Source of the DNA: Bacteroides neonati
Lineage (GTDB): Bacteria > Bacteroidota > Bacteroidia > Bacteroidales > Bacteroidaceae
Direction: 5' to 3'
DNA: 41,869 nucleotides
NCBI RefSeq assembly: GCF_000499785.1
Contig: NZ_HG726023.1
Span: forward strand, 408,046 to 449,914
Every line of letters starts with the position of its first letter. Within the stretch, counting starts at the first letter, position 1. Below, piece by piece: positions 17,016 through 24,804 of the stretch. The position numbers and the translations under genes are program-made. A model generated the notes under the pieces. The model saw only the letters and a list, made by a program, of their open reading frames with translations, was not told where the DNA came from and made no database searches.

Positions 17016-18761
17016 ATGCGTAAAATGAAAAAATATATAATTTCATCCTTCTTGGCAATAATTTTCATTCTGTCAGGATGCTATGACTTAGACAGGGCGC
17101 CATTTGATAAGCCTAGTTCTTCTACCTTTTGGAAAACGGAAGCACAATGTAAACAGGGAATCATGGGTGTATATGCCTCGCTTAAGAATAACGATTTGTA
17201 TGGTAAAATGTTCCTAATTGATATAAACTCCGATGTGGCAGTAGGATACGATGAATACGAACCATTGATGATCGGCACCTGTACCCCTCGAACTGGTTTT
17301 TTGAATGGAAAGTGGAAAAATGGATATGATGCTATCCAGAAAGCAAATACGGCTCTTCGTAATCTGGGCGTAGCAGATATTCCGGATAACGTCAAACAAA
17401 CGATGATAGCAGAAGCAAAATTCTTGCGTGCTCTTGTCTATTTTCATTTACTTGATTATTTTGGTGGACTACCTTTATATGATGAAACGACTAATTTGGA
17501 GTTGGAGTTCAATCAGTTGCTGAAACCGCGAAGCACCATTGAAGAAACCCGTGCTTTTATTTTGAAGGATTTGACAGATGTAATTAATTCTTCGCTACCT
17601 ATTAGTTGGCCGGCGTCTGATTACGGAAGGGTTACTAAAGGAGCTGTGTATGCCTTGCGTGGTAAAGTAAATCTTTATAATAAGAGTTATGCTGAAGCCA
17701 TCAAAGATTTTGAAGAGGTGATTGATCCTAAATATAACTATGCTCTTTATCCTAAATACGAAGAGTTGTTCAAGCCATTTGAGGGACATGTTAGTTCTGA
17801 AATGATTTTTTCGATTGTTAACGTCGGAGGTATTAGTACTCCTTATGGTATGCCGTTCTGCTTTTATGCTGGTAGTCGGGCTACTTTCAACTCATGGAAC
17901 AATTCGGTTCCTTCCAGTGGATTAGTCGAAATGTATGAATACAAGGATGGAAGACCTTTTAATTGGGAAGAAATCTTTCCGGGATATACCAATGCGGATA
18001 ATGCGGTAAAAGAAAAAGTATATCGGGTAACGATTGATTTAAAAACACTCAAAAGAATTCCTGTGCCCGAAGAAGCTGCTGCAGAAAAGAAACTATTGGA
18101 TATGTACGCACAACGAGATCCACGTTTGAACGCTACTGTTATTCTTCCATTTACACAACACCTTGGATGGGTCAATAATGCCGAGAAGATGATGACATTC
18201 TATTTTGGTAAGGACGAAACAGGAAAGTTGGTGATTTTAAGTGAGAAAGATGGTTATTTCCGTAATAACAAAGGATGGGATAGCTATTATTGGCGTAAGT
18301 ATATACCCGAAGGTAACTGGAAAGGGCTTATAACCGACCGTGCACATACACCGGTTAACTTTTCAATTATTCGTTTGGCAGATGTATATCTAATGCTGGC
18401 AGAAGCTTATAATGAAGTAGGTAGAAGCAGTGAGGCCGTTACTTATATTAATAAGATAAGATCACGTGCGGGGATAGCATTACTTAATAGTGGCCCTGAT
18501 TATTTGAAAGCAATGTCAAAGGAAGAGGTCTTTGAGCGGATCGTGAAAGAACGTGCATATGAATTGGCAGGTGAGGGTATCCGTGATAGTGACTTACGTC
18601 GCTGGAGAAGATCGCACCTCATTCTTAATCACAAAGAATTTAGTATTTTGGGAAAACAAATGACGACACGTAAATTTAATGAGAACCGAGATTACTTATG
18701 GCCTATTCCGGCTGGAGAAATAGAATATAATCCTGAATTGAAACAGAATCCTTCCTGGTAA
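17016..18761 (+). CDS. SusD-family surface glycan-binding lipoprotein
   Basis: The 581-residue partner of SusC caps the transporter and binds glycan at the cell surface. The N-terminus is a lipoprotein signal with ILSGC as lipobox, then YDLDRAPFDKPSSSTFWKTE, the usual SusD start. The alpha-helical TPR-like region follows (FLRALVYFHLLDYFGGLPLY, VTKGAVYALRGKVNLYNKSY). The C-terminus has the family ending (IRLADVYLMLAEAYNEVG, ERAYELAGEGIRDSDLRRW, LWPIPAGEIEYNP). An alternative start at 17025 would remove three residues. Length is typical. The glycan ligand is unknown. A strong bidirectional terminator follows. Confidence 0.95.
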   Translation: MRKMKKYIISSFLAIIFILSGCYDLDRAPFDKPSSSTFWKTEAQCKQGIMGVYASLKNNDLYGKMFLIDINSDVAVGYDEYEPLMIGTCTPRTGFLNGKWKNGYDAIQKANTALRNLGVADIPDNVKQTMIAEAKFLRALVYFHLLDYFGGLPLYDETTNLELEFNQLLKPRSTIEETRAFILKDLTDVINSSLPISWPASDYGRVTKGAVYALRGKVNLYNKSYAEAIKDFEEVIDPKYNYALYPKYEELFKPFEGHVSSEMIFSIVNVGGISTPYGMPFCFYAGSRATFNSWNNSVPSSGLVEMYEYKDGRPFNWEEIFPGYTNADNAVKEKVYRVTIDLKTLKRIPVPEEAAAEKKLLDMYAQRDPRLNATVILPFTQHLGWVNNAEKMMTFYFGKDETGKLVILSEKDGYFRNNKGWDSYYWRKYIPEGNWKGLITDRAHTPVNFSIIRLADVYLMLAEAYNEVGRSSEAVTYINKIRSRAGIALLNSGPDYLKAMSKEEVFERIVKERAYELAGEGIRDSDLRRWRRSHLILNHKEFSILGKQMTTRKFNENRDYLWPIPAGEIEYNPELKQNPSW

Positions 18762-18775
18762 CAATCCTGATTATA

Positions 18776-18828
18776 AAAAATGCTACATTGATTCTGTTTA
18801 GACAAAACAGAATCAATGTAGCATTTTT
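18776..18828. terminator. Bidirectional intrinsic terminator between SusD and FKBP genes
   Basis: The arms 18776-18799 and 18805-18828 pair perfectly over 24 bases, including an A-run on the left and a T-run on the right, around a 5-base loop. Each strand thus has a U-tract after the stem. The convergent genes end at 18761 and 18836. Confidence 0.9.
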
Positions 18829-18835
18829 ATATCAA

Positions 18836-19423
18836 TTAATGACAGCTTCCGCCGCATCCGCAACCTTCGCCGCAACCTTCGTCGTCGCCACAGCCATCTC
18901 CACAGCTACCACATCCACATCCGCCTTCGCCACTCATTACGTTGACCATACCTTGAATTTCTTCATTGGTAGCAGGACGGTTTTCGATAACTTCGCCTAC
19001 AAACGTAAGTGCAGCACCTGCAAGAGGGTGGTTCATGTCAATAACAACTTTATCTTCTTGTACTTCAACTACGGTTCCGTTCAAACGGTGTCCTTCAGCG
19101 TCCATCAATGGCACTACGTTACCTGCATAGATACGCTCGTTGTCGAATCGACCGTCGATCTCGAAAATACTTTTGGGTAAGTCGAGCACGTGCTCTTCAG
19201 AATATTCGCCGTAAGCGTCTTCCGAAGCAATTGTGAATTCAAATTTATCTCCTTTATTAAGTGATACTATTTGGCTTTCGAAAGCGTCGAGTGTAGTACC
19301 CAGACCTGAGATGAACTGGAACGGGTGTTCAGCTGTTGCTTTCTCCATTAATTCTCTTTCTCCATCTTCTGTAGTGTACAACTCATACGCTACGGTGATG
19401 TACTTGTTTTCTGCTGTTTCCAT
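18836..19423 (-). CDS. slyD: SlyD-like FKBP-type peptidyl-prolyl isomerase with Cys-rich tail
   Basis: This 195-residue cytoplasmic foldase/metallochaperone shows the FKBP core (about 8-70 and 125-150; VAYELYTTED, GLGTTLDAFE, ASEDAYGEY, MNHPLAGAALTFVGEV). An insert-in-flap chaperone domain lies between (about 75-125). The NHPLAGxxLxF motif is characteristic of SlyD. From Cys169 the tail is Gly/Cys-rich with eight cysteines (169, 171, 174, 178, 184, 188, 190, 194) and a final His195. E. coli SlyD has a His-rich tail for nickel at this place. A metal-binding or storage role for the tail is inferred; which metal is unknown. It is monocistronic, with its own promoter box. Confidence 0.9.
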   Translation of the reverse strand: METAENKYITVAYELYTTEDGERELMEKATAEHPFQFISGLGTTLDAFESQIVSLNKGDKFEFTIASEDAYGEYSEEHVLDLPKSIFEIDGRFDNERIYAGNVVPLMDAEGHRLNGTVVEVQEDKVVIDMNHPLAGAALTFVGEVIENRPATNEEIQGMVNVMSGEGGCGCGSCGDGCGDDEGCGEGCGCGGSCH

Positions 19424-19469
19424 CTGTTATGTTATAATGTGATTAATAGATTCGGGATGAACCGAGATA

Positions 19470-19477
19470 CAAAGATA
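19470..19477 (-). promoter_or_regulatory. Bacteroides-type -7 box for the SlyD-like gene
   Basis: The minus-strand sequence TATCTTTG matches TAnnTTTG, 46 bases before the start codon. The rest of 19424-19660 is AT-rich with no gene visible. Confidence 0.55.
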
Positions 19478-19666
19478 CGATTAATTTATGTTCTATTTTA
19501 AGATCGCTATTGCATATTTCAGATAATTAAGTGCTTTTAAGCCCGAATGCTTGTCTGAACCGTCTTTTTTATATATAATAGAAAGAATATAAAGTGATAA
19601 AAGTGATGTTTATCTCTTGTTTTTCTTACGATTATATGCTTTTATTTCTTTTTTTTATTCAATTTG

Positions 19667-19697
19667 TTTGGATATAATAAAAAAGCCCTTACCTTTG
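19667..19697 (+). promoter_or_regulatory. Promoter of the ilv operon
   Basis: TTTG at 19667-19670, a 19-base spacer and TACCTTTG at 19690-19697 match the Bacteroides consensus in full. This is the best promoter in the window. Transcription should begin near 19704, only about 15 bases before the leader-peptide ATG and some 190 bases before ilvD, as expected for an attenuated operon. Confidence 0.8.
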
Positions 19698-19718
19698 CAG
19701 CATAAAATAAGAGTAGTT

Positions 19719-19796
19719 ATGAACAAGAATACAACGAATAACCTAGTAGTTCTACATCTAATTAACGTCGTGGTGGTCATTCCGTCAAGAGCGTGA
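19719..19796 (+). CDS. Branched-chain amino acid leader peptide (ilv attenuation)
   Basis: This 25-codon ORF starts about 15 bases after the predicted transcription start. After a polar MNKNTTNN start, residues 9-21 read LVVLHLINVVVVI: eleven of thirteen are Leu, Val or Ile, the exact products of the downstream operon. All three Leu codons are CTA, which appears uncommon in the neighbouring genes. The stop codon TGA (19794-19796) lies inside the sequence that can pair with the terminator's left arm. The peptide itself is probably inert; its translation senses charging of Leu/Val/Ile tRNAs. It is too short for ordinary gene finders. Placement, composition and the following hairpins agree, so confidence is high. 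Confidence 0.88.
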   Translation: MNKNTTNNLVVLHLINVVVVIPSRA

Positions 19797-19876
19797 GAGA
19801 GGTTATGCATTGTATCAAACAGATATAAAAGATAGTAATTAGAGCCTTTCTCACTACAGTGAGAAAGGCTTTTTTA
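19793..19876 (+). terminator. ilv attenuator: antiterminator strand and intrinsic terminator
   Basis: The terminator is AGCCTTTCTCAC (19843-19854) pairing perfectly with GTGAGAAAGGCT (19859-19870), loop TACA, followed by six T's. The left arm can instead pair with GTGAGAGAGGTT at 19793-19804: twelve positions, all Watson-Crick except two G-U. The two structures exclude each other. The upstream strand overlaps the leader stop codon, so a ribosome finishing the leader would cover it and allow termination. A ribosome stalled on Leu/Val/Ile codons would leave it free to form the antiterminator. This is the classical mechanism, inferred from sequence. Confidence 0.85.
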
Positions 19877-19897
19877 ATTCATTAAAGGAATATCGGA

Positions 19898-21700
19898 ATG
19901 AAAAAACAATTACGCAGTTCGATTAGCACACAAGGTCGTCGTATGGCAGGTGCCCGTGCACTTTGGGTGGCCAATGGAATGAAGAAGGAGCAATTAGGGA
20001 AACCGATTATTGCTATTGTGAACTCTTTTACTCAGTTCGTACCGGGACATGTGCACTTGCACGAGATTGGTCAATTGGTAAAAGCTGAGATTGAAAAGCT
20101 TGGTTGTTTTGCTGCCGAATTTAATACGATAGCTATTGATGACGGCATTGCTATGGGACACGACGGAATGCTTTACTCACTCCCTTCCAGAGATATTATT
20201 GCCGATAGTGTGGAGTATATGGTAAATGCGCACAAAGCGGATGCCATGGTCTGTATCAGTAACTGCGATAAGATTACCCCGGGAATGCTGATGGCTGCCA
20301 TGAGACTCAACATACCTGCTGTATTTGTATCGGGAGGGCCGATGGAGGCTGGCGAACTGAATGGTCAGCACCTCGATCTGATCGATGCTATGATTAAAGC
20401 GGGTGATCAAAGCGTGAGTGACGAAGAGGTAACTGCCATCGAAAACAGTGCTTGCCCTACTTGCGGTAGTTGCTCGGGAATGTTTACCGCCAATTCCATG
20501 AACTGCTTGAACGAAGCTATCGGCTTGGCATTGCCCGGAAATGGTACGGTAGTGGCTACACACCTCAACCGCGAGAAACTATTTAAAGACGCTGCTAAGT
20601 TGATCGTAGAGAATACATACAAATATTATCGCGATGGCGATGAAAGTATACTACCACGCAGTATTGCTACCCGAGAAGCTTTTCTCAATGCAATGACACT
20701 CGATATTGCTATGGGAGGCTCTACCAATACGGTACTTCATTTACTGGCTATAGCCCACGAAGCTGAGACTCCTTTTACAATGGATGACATTGATGCACTC
20801 TCTCGCAAAAGTCCCTGTCTCTGTAAGGTAGCTCCCAATACACAGAAATACCATATTCAGGATGTAAACCGTGCCGGAGGTATTATGGCTATTCTGGGCG
20901 AGCTGGCCAAGGGTGGTTTGATTGACACCACTGTTTCCCGGGTTGACGGAATGACACTGGCAGAAGCGATTGATCGTTTCTCCATTGCCAGTGCGAATGT
21001 ATGTGAGAAGGCTCTCTGTATCTACAAAAGTGCTCCTGCCGGAAAGTTTAACCTGGTATTGGGTTCACAGGAATCCTATTACAAAGAACTCGATACCGAC
21101 CGTTCCGAGGGTTGTATTCGTGATCTTAATCATGCTTACAGCAAAGATGGAGGATTGGCTGTATTGAAAGGAAACATTGCCCAAGGTGGCTGTGTAGTCA
21201 AAACAGCCGGTGTAGACGAGAGTATTTGGTGCTTTAGCGGACCTGCCAAAGTATTCGATTCGCAAGATGCTGCCTGCGATGGCATATTGAAAGGGAAAGT
21301 GGTAAGTGGCGATGTAGTGGTCATTACGCACGAGGGTCCTAAAGGTGGCCCGGGTATGCAAGAGATGCTATATCCGACCTCTTATATTAAGTCTCGGCAT
21401 TTGGGTAAGGAGTGTGCATTGATTACCGATGGTCGTTTCAGTGGAGGAACATCGGGCTTAAGCATCGGTCACATCTCTCCCGAGGCAGCTGCAGGAGGAA
21501 ACATCGGAAAGATAATAGATGGCGATATCATCGATATCAACATTCCCGCCCGAACCATTAACGTTCGGTTAACTGATGACGAGCTGGCTGCTCGCAGTAT
21601 GACACCTGTTACGCGCCAACGTCATGTACCCAAAAGCCTGAAGGCATATGCCAGTATGGTCAGCTCGGCCGATAAGGGAGCTGTGAGAATAATCGATTAA
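19898..21700 (+). CDS. ilvD: Dihydroxy-acid dehydratase
   Basis: This cytoplasmic iron-sulfur enzyme removes water from 2,3-dihydroxy-isovalerate and 2,3-dihydroxy-3-methylvalerate, the third common step to Val and Ile. The 600-residue length fits. Motifs: [20 protein letters not shown], Cys123 in [11 protein letters not shown], and CPTCGSCSG with Cys186, 189 and 192. The C-terminal [21 protein letters not shown] block ([12 protein letters not shown]) is also present. The cluster type, [2Fe-2S] or [4Fe-4S], cannot be settled here. It is the first gene of the attenuated operon. A purine-rich AAAGGAA sits about 8 bases upstream of the ATG, unusual for this genome. Confidence 0.97.
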   Translation: MKKQLRSSISTQGRRMAGARALWVANGMKKEQLGKPIIAIVNSFTQFVPGHVHLHEIGQLVKAEIEKLGCFAAEFNTIAIDDGIAMGHDGMLYSLPSRDIIADSVEYMVNAHKADAMVCISNCDKITPGMLMAAMRLNIPAVFVSGGPMEAGELNGQHLDLIDAMIKAGDQSVSDEEVTAIENSACPTCGSCSGMFTANSMNCLNEAIGLALPGNGTVVATHLNREKLFKDAAKLIVENTYKYYRDGDESILPRSIATREAFLNAMTLDIAMGGSTNTVLHLLAIAHEAETPFTMDDIDALSRKSPCLCKVAPNTQKYHIQDVNRAGGIMAILGELAKGGLIDTTVSRVDGMTLAEAIDRFSIASANVCEKALCIYKSAPAGKFNLVLGSQESYYKELDTDRSEGCIRDLNHAYSKDGGLAVLKGNIAQGGCVVKTAGVDESIWCFSGPAKVFDSQDAACDGILKGKVVSGDVVVITHEGPKGGPGMQEMLYPTSYIKSRHLGKECALITDGRFSGGTSGLSIGHISPEAAAGGNIGKIIDGDIIDINIPARTINVRLTDDELAARSMTPVTRQRHVPKSLKAYASMVSSADKGAVRIID

Positions 21701-21729
21701 ATAGTATCACTTAATTCACCCATAGAACG

Positions 21730-23427
21730 ATGAGTAAAGAGATTATTTCAGGTGGAGAAGCCTTAATGCGTTCTCTAGAACTGCACGGTGTTAAAACACT
21801 TTTCGGATATCCGGGCGGTTCTATTATGCCCGTATTTGACGCTTTGTATGACCATCGAGAGACGCTAAACCATATTTTGGTTCGTCATGAACAAGGAGCA
21901 GCCCATGCTGCACAAGGATTTGCCCGCGCATCGGGCGAGGTTGGTGTCTGTTTGGTTACCAGCGGGCCTGGCGGAACCAATACGGTAACCGGTATTGCCG
22001 ATGCCATGATCGATAGTACCCCGATAGTGGTCATTGCCGGTCAGGTAGCTACCCATTTCTTAGGAACAGACTTTTTTCAGGAAGTAGATTTAGTCGGTAT
22101 CACTCAGCCCATTACAAAATGGAGTTATCAGATACGTCGTGCCGAAGATGTGGCTTGGGCGGTAGCACGCGCCTTTTATATTGCCAAAAGTGGTAGACCC
22201 GGTCCTGTGGTGCTCGACTTTGCCAAAAATGCGCAAGTAGAGAAGTTTGAGTATACACCTACCAAACTCGACTTTATTCGTAGCTATATTCCGGTACCCG
22301 ATACCGATCCTCAAACAATCACAGAAGCTGCTGCCTTGATCAATCAAGCCCGGCGTCCGTTGGTGCTTGTAGGTCAGGGAGTCGAATTGGCTCATGCACA
22401 AGCCGAACTGCGCGCTTTTATCGAAAAGGCCGAGATGCCTGCCGGTTGTACCCTACTGGGCTTATCGGCCTTGCCTACGGAACATCCGCTGAATAAAGGC
22501 ATGCTCGGTATGCACGGTAATCTGGGGCCTAATATGAATACGAACAAATGCGATGTTTTGATTGCTGTCGGTATGCGTTTTGATGATCGAGTAACCGGGA
22601 AGCTGGAGACGTATGCTCCTCAGGCAAAGGTGATTCACTTTGATATTGATCCTGCCGAAATAAATAAGAATGTTCCTGCCGATATAGCTGTTTTGGGCAA
22701 CTGCAAAGAAACATTGGCGGCGGTAACCCAATTATTACAGCCCAATAGCCATACCGAATGGTTGGACAGTTTCAAGCCTTTTGAGGCCGTTGAGGAAGAA
22801 AAGGTGATTCGTCCCGAACTCTATCCGATGGGCGATGCACTTACAATGGGTGAGGTAGTGCGGGCGATAAGCGAAGCTACAAACCATGAGGCTGTATTGG
22901 TTACGGATGTCGGTCAGAATCAGATGATGGCTGCCCGTTATTTTAAATATAGCAAAGACCGCAGTATTATCACCTCCGGAGGGCTCGGAACGATGGGCTT
23001 CTGCTTGCCGGCTGCCATAGGTGCTACTTTTGGGCGTCCCGATCGAACCATTTGCGCATTTATGGGCGATGGTGGTTTGCAAATGAACATTCAAGAGCTG
23101 GGAACCATTATGGAACAGAAAGCACCGGTAAAGATTATTGTGTTGAACAATAATTACTTGGGCAATGTACGTCAGTGGCAAGCCATGTTCTTTGATCATA
23201 AATATTCATTTACTCCGATGATGAATCCCGACTATCTGAAAATAGCTGAGGCTTATGATATTCCTGCCGGTCGGATTTTGTCTCGTGAGGAGCTCTCCAA
23301 AGCTATTCGTGAAATGTTATCGACCGAAGGACCTTACCTGCTCGAAGCTTGTGTCATAGAAGAAGGCAACGTGTTGCCGATGACCCCTCCGGGCGGTTCG
23401 GTGAATCAGATGTTGTTAGAGTGTTGA
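21730..23427 (+). CDS. ilvB: Acetolactate synthase large (catalytic) subunit
   Basis: This thiamine-diphosphate enzyme condenses pyruvate with pyruvate or 2-oxobutyrate, committing carbon to Val/Leu or Ile. The 565-residue protein shows catalytic Glu54 in RHEQGAAHAAQGFARASG. The central FAD-binding-like domain is next (about 190-330). The ThDP/Mg motif starts at GDGGLQMN around Asp447 and ends at the NN of IVLNN. The C-terminus (PYLLEACVIEEGNVLPMTPPG) is typical of anabolic AHAS. The small subunit gene follows after 19 bases, supporting an anabolic feedback-regulated enzyme over a catabolic one. Confidence 0.97.
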   Translation: MSKEIISGGEALMRSLELHGVKTLFGYPGGSIMPVFDALYDHRETLNHILVRHEQGAAHAAQGFARASGEVGVCLVTSGPGGTNTVTGIADAMIDSTPIVVIAGQVATHFLGTDFFQEVDLVGITQPITKWSYQIRRAEDVAWAVARAFYIAKSGRPGPVVLDFAKNAQVEKFEYTPTKLDFIRSYIPVPDTDPQTITEAAALINQARRPLVLVGQGVELAHAQAELRAFIEKAEMPAGCTLLGLSALPTEHPLNKGMLGMHGNLGPNMNTNKCDVLIAVGMRFDDRVTGKLETYAPQAKVIHFDIDPAEINKNVPADIAVLGNCKETLAAVTQLLQPNSHTEWLDSFKPFEAVEEEKVIRPELYPMGDALTMGEVVRAISEATNHEAVLVTDVGQNQMMAARYFKYSKDRSIITSGGLGTMGFCLPAAIGATFGRPDRTICAFMGDGGLQMNIQELGTIMEQKAPVKIIVLNNNYLGNVRQWQAMFFDHKYSFTPMMNPDYLKIAEAYDIPAGRILSREELSKAIREMLSTEGPYLLEACVIEEGNVLPMTPPGGSVNQMLLEC

Positions 23428-23446
23428 ATTAGTAATTCGAAAATTA

Positions 23447-24010
23447 ATGAAGACATTATATACTTTAATTGTTCATTCGGAAAATATAGCCGGTTTACTG
23501 AATCAGGTAACAGCCGTATTTACTCGTCGCCAGATTAATATCGAGAGCCTGAATGTATCGGCTTCTTCCATCAAGGGAGTACATAAGTATACCATCACTG
23601 CATGTACGGATAAAGATACTATTGAAAAGGTTGCTAAACAAATTGAAAAGAAAATCGATGTATTGCAGGCACATTATTTTGCCGATGATGAAATCTATTT
23701 TCATGAAATCGCTTTGTATAAAGTTTCAATGCCCGAATTTCAGGCAACTCCCGATGCTTCGATAGTTATCCGTCGGTACAACGCTCGTATTGTAGAGGTA
23801 AACCCGGTCTTTGCCATTGTCGAAAAGAACGGTATCAGCGAAGATATTACCGCACTTTATGATGAGTTGAAAGCACTCAACTGTGTGTTGCAATTTGTGC
23901 GTTCGGGGCGTGTGGCTATAACAACGAGCTGCTTCGAACGTGTCAATGAGTTCCTTGCCGACAGGGAGGCTCAATATACTATCAATAAAAAGAATCAAGG
24001 GAATGAGTGA
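23447..24010 (+). CDS. ilvN: Acetolactate synthase small (regulatory) subunit
   Basis: This regulatory subunit gives acetolactate synthase full activity and valine feedback. The N-terminal ACT domain (about 3-78) begins YTLIVHSENIAGLLNQVTAV and includes RRQINIESLNVS. The C-terminal AHAS small-subunit domain follows (about 90-170; IVEVNPVFAIVEKNG, FVRSGRVAITT). At 187 residues it is somewhat longer than E. coli IlvH. Its final codons overlap the thioesterase start by 8 bases (ATGAGTGA), so translation of the two is probably coupled. Confidence 0.95.
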   Translation: MKTLYTLIVHSENIAGLLNQVTAVFTRRQINIESLNVSASSIKGVHKYTITACTDKDTIEKVAKQIEKKIDVLQAHYFADDEIYFHEIALYKVSMPEFQATPDASIVIRRYNARIVEVNPVFAIVEKNGISEDITALYDELKALNCVLQFVRSGRVAITTSCFERVNEFLADREAQYTINKKNQGNE

Positions 24011-24746
24011 TAATAATAAATTAGGAACCTATCGGTTTGTAGCCGAACCTTTTCATGTTGACTTTACCGGCCATCTTACCATGGGGGTATTGGGCAATCA
24101 TTTACTAAACTGTGCAGGCTTTCATGCAACCGACCGGGGTTTTGGCATTGCTACCCTAAACGAAGAAAACTATACATGGGTGCTCTCTCGTTTGGCTATT
24201 GAACTCGACGAGATGCCTTATCAATACGAGGACTTTAGTATTCAAACATGGGTCGAAAATGTGTATCGCTTGTTTACCGATCGTAATTTTGCAATTCTCG
24301 ATAAGGATGGGAAAAAGATTGGTTATGCCCGTTCTGTTTGGGCGATGATTAACCTCAATACACGCAAACCGGCCGACCTATTGGCCTTGCATGGCGGTGG
24401 CATTGTCGACTACATTGCCGATGAACCTTGTCCCATCGATAAACCTTCGCGTATAAAAGTAACCACACAGGAGGTTGCCGCTACATTAACAGCGAAATAT
24501 AGCGATATAGATATCAACGGTCATGTGAATAGTATTCGGTATATCGAGCATATCCTCGATCTTTTTCCTATCGAGCTGTATCAGTCAAAACAGATTCGCC
24601 GATTCGAAATGGCTTATGTAGCCGAGAGCTACTATGGAGATGTACTCTCTTTCTTTCAAGAAGAAGTGGATGCCGATGAATATCACGTCGAAATAAAAAA
24701 GAACGATACAGAAGTGGTTTGTCGTGCAAAAGTCAAATTTCAATAG
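24003..24746 (+). CDS. Acyl-ACP thioesterase (FatA/FatB-like)
   Basis: This cytoplasmic double hot-dog enzyme hydrolyses acyl-ACP to free fatty acid. The chosen start at 24003 gives 247 residues; it overlaps the ilvN stop and leads into YRFVAEPFHVDFTGHL. The family signature DIDINGHVNSIRY carries Asp170, Asn172, His174 and Asn176, the expected catalytic set in the second hot-dog. WVLSRLAIELDEMP and FSIQTWVENVYRLFTDRNF are also typical. Its place inside the ilv operon, between ilvN and ilvC, is odd for a lipid enzyme. Branched acyl chains of Bacteroides lipids derive from the Val/Leu/Ile pathway, which may link them. That link is inference. Confidence 0.88.
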   Translation: MSDNNKLGTYRFVAEPFHVDFTGHLTMGVLGNHLLNCAGFHATDRGFGIATLNEENYTWVLSRLAIELDEMPYQYEDFSIQTWVENVYRLFTDRNFAILDKDGKKIGYARSVWAMINLNTRKPADLLALHGGGIVDYIADEPCPIDKPSRIKVTTQEVAATLTAKYSDIDINGHVNSIRYIEHILDLFPIELYQSKQIRRFEMAYVAESYYGDVLSFFQEEVDADEYHVEIKKNDTEVVCRAKVKFQ

Positions 24747-24769
24747 AATCAACAAGTAAATAATAACAA

Positions 24770-24785
24770 GACGAGGCAACTCGTC
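24770..24785 (+). other. Hairpin with GCAA tetraloop before ilvC
   Basis: GACGAG and CTCGTC form a 6-bp stem closed by a GCAA (GNRA) tetraloop in the 58-base gap between the thioesterase and ilvC. It has no T-run, so it is unlikely to terminate. It could mark an mRNA processing or stabilising site for the ilvC segment. Confidence 0.4.
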
Positions 24786-24804
24786 ACTAAAAATTAGAAA
24801 TAAA

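Noticed and set aside
22735..23199. 154-codon minus-strand frame inside ilvB
   Set aside because: Antisense to the ThDP-binding region of ilvB; no supporting signal.
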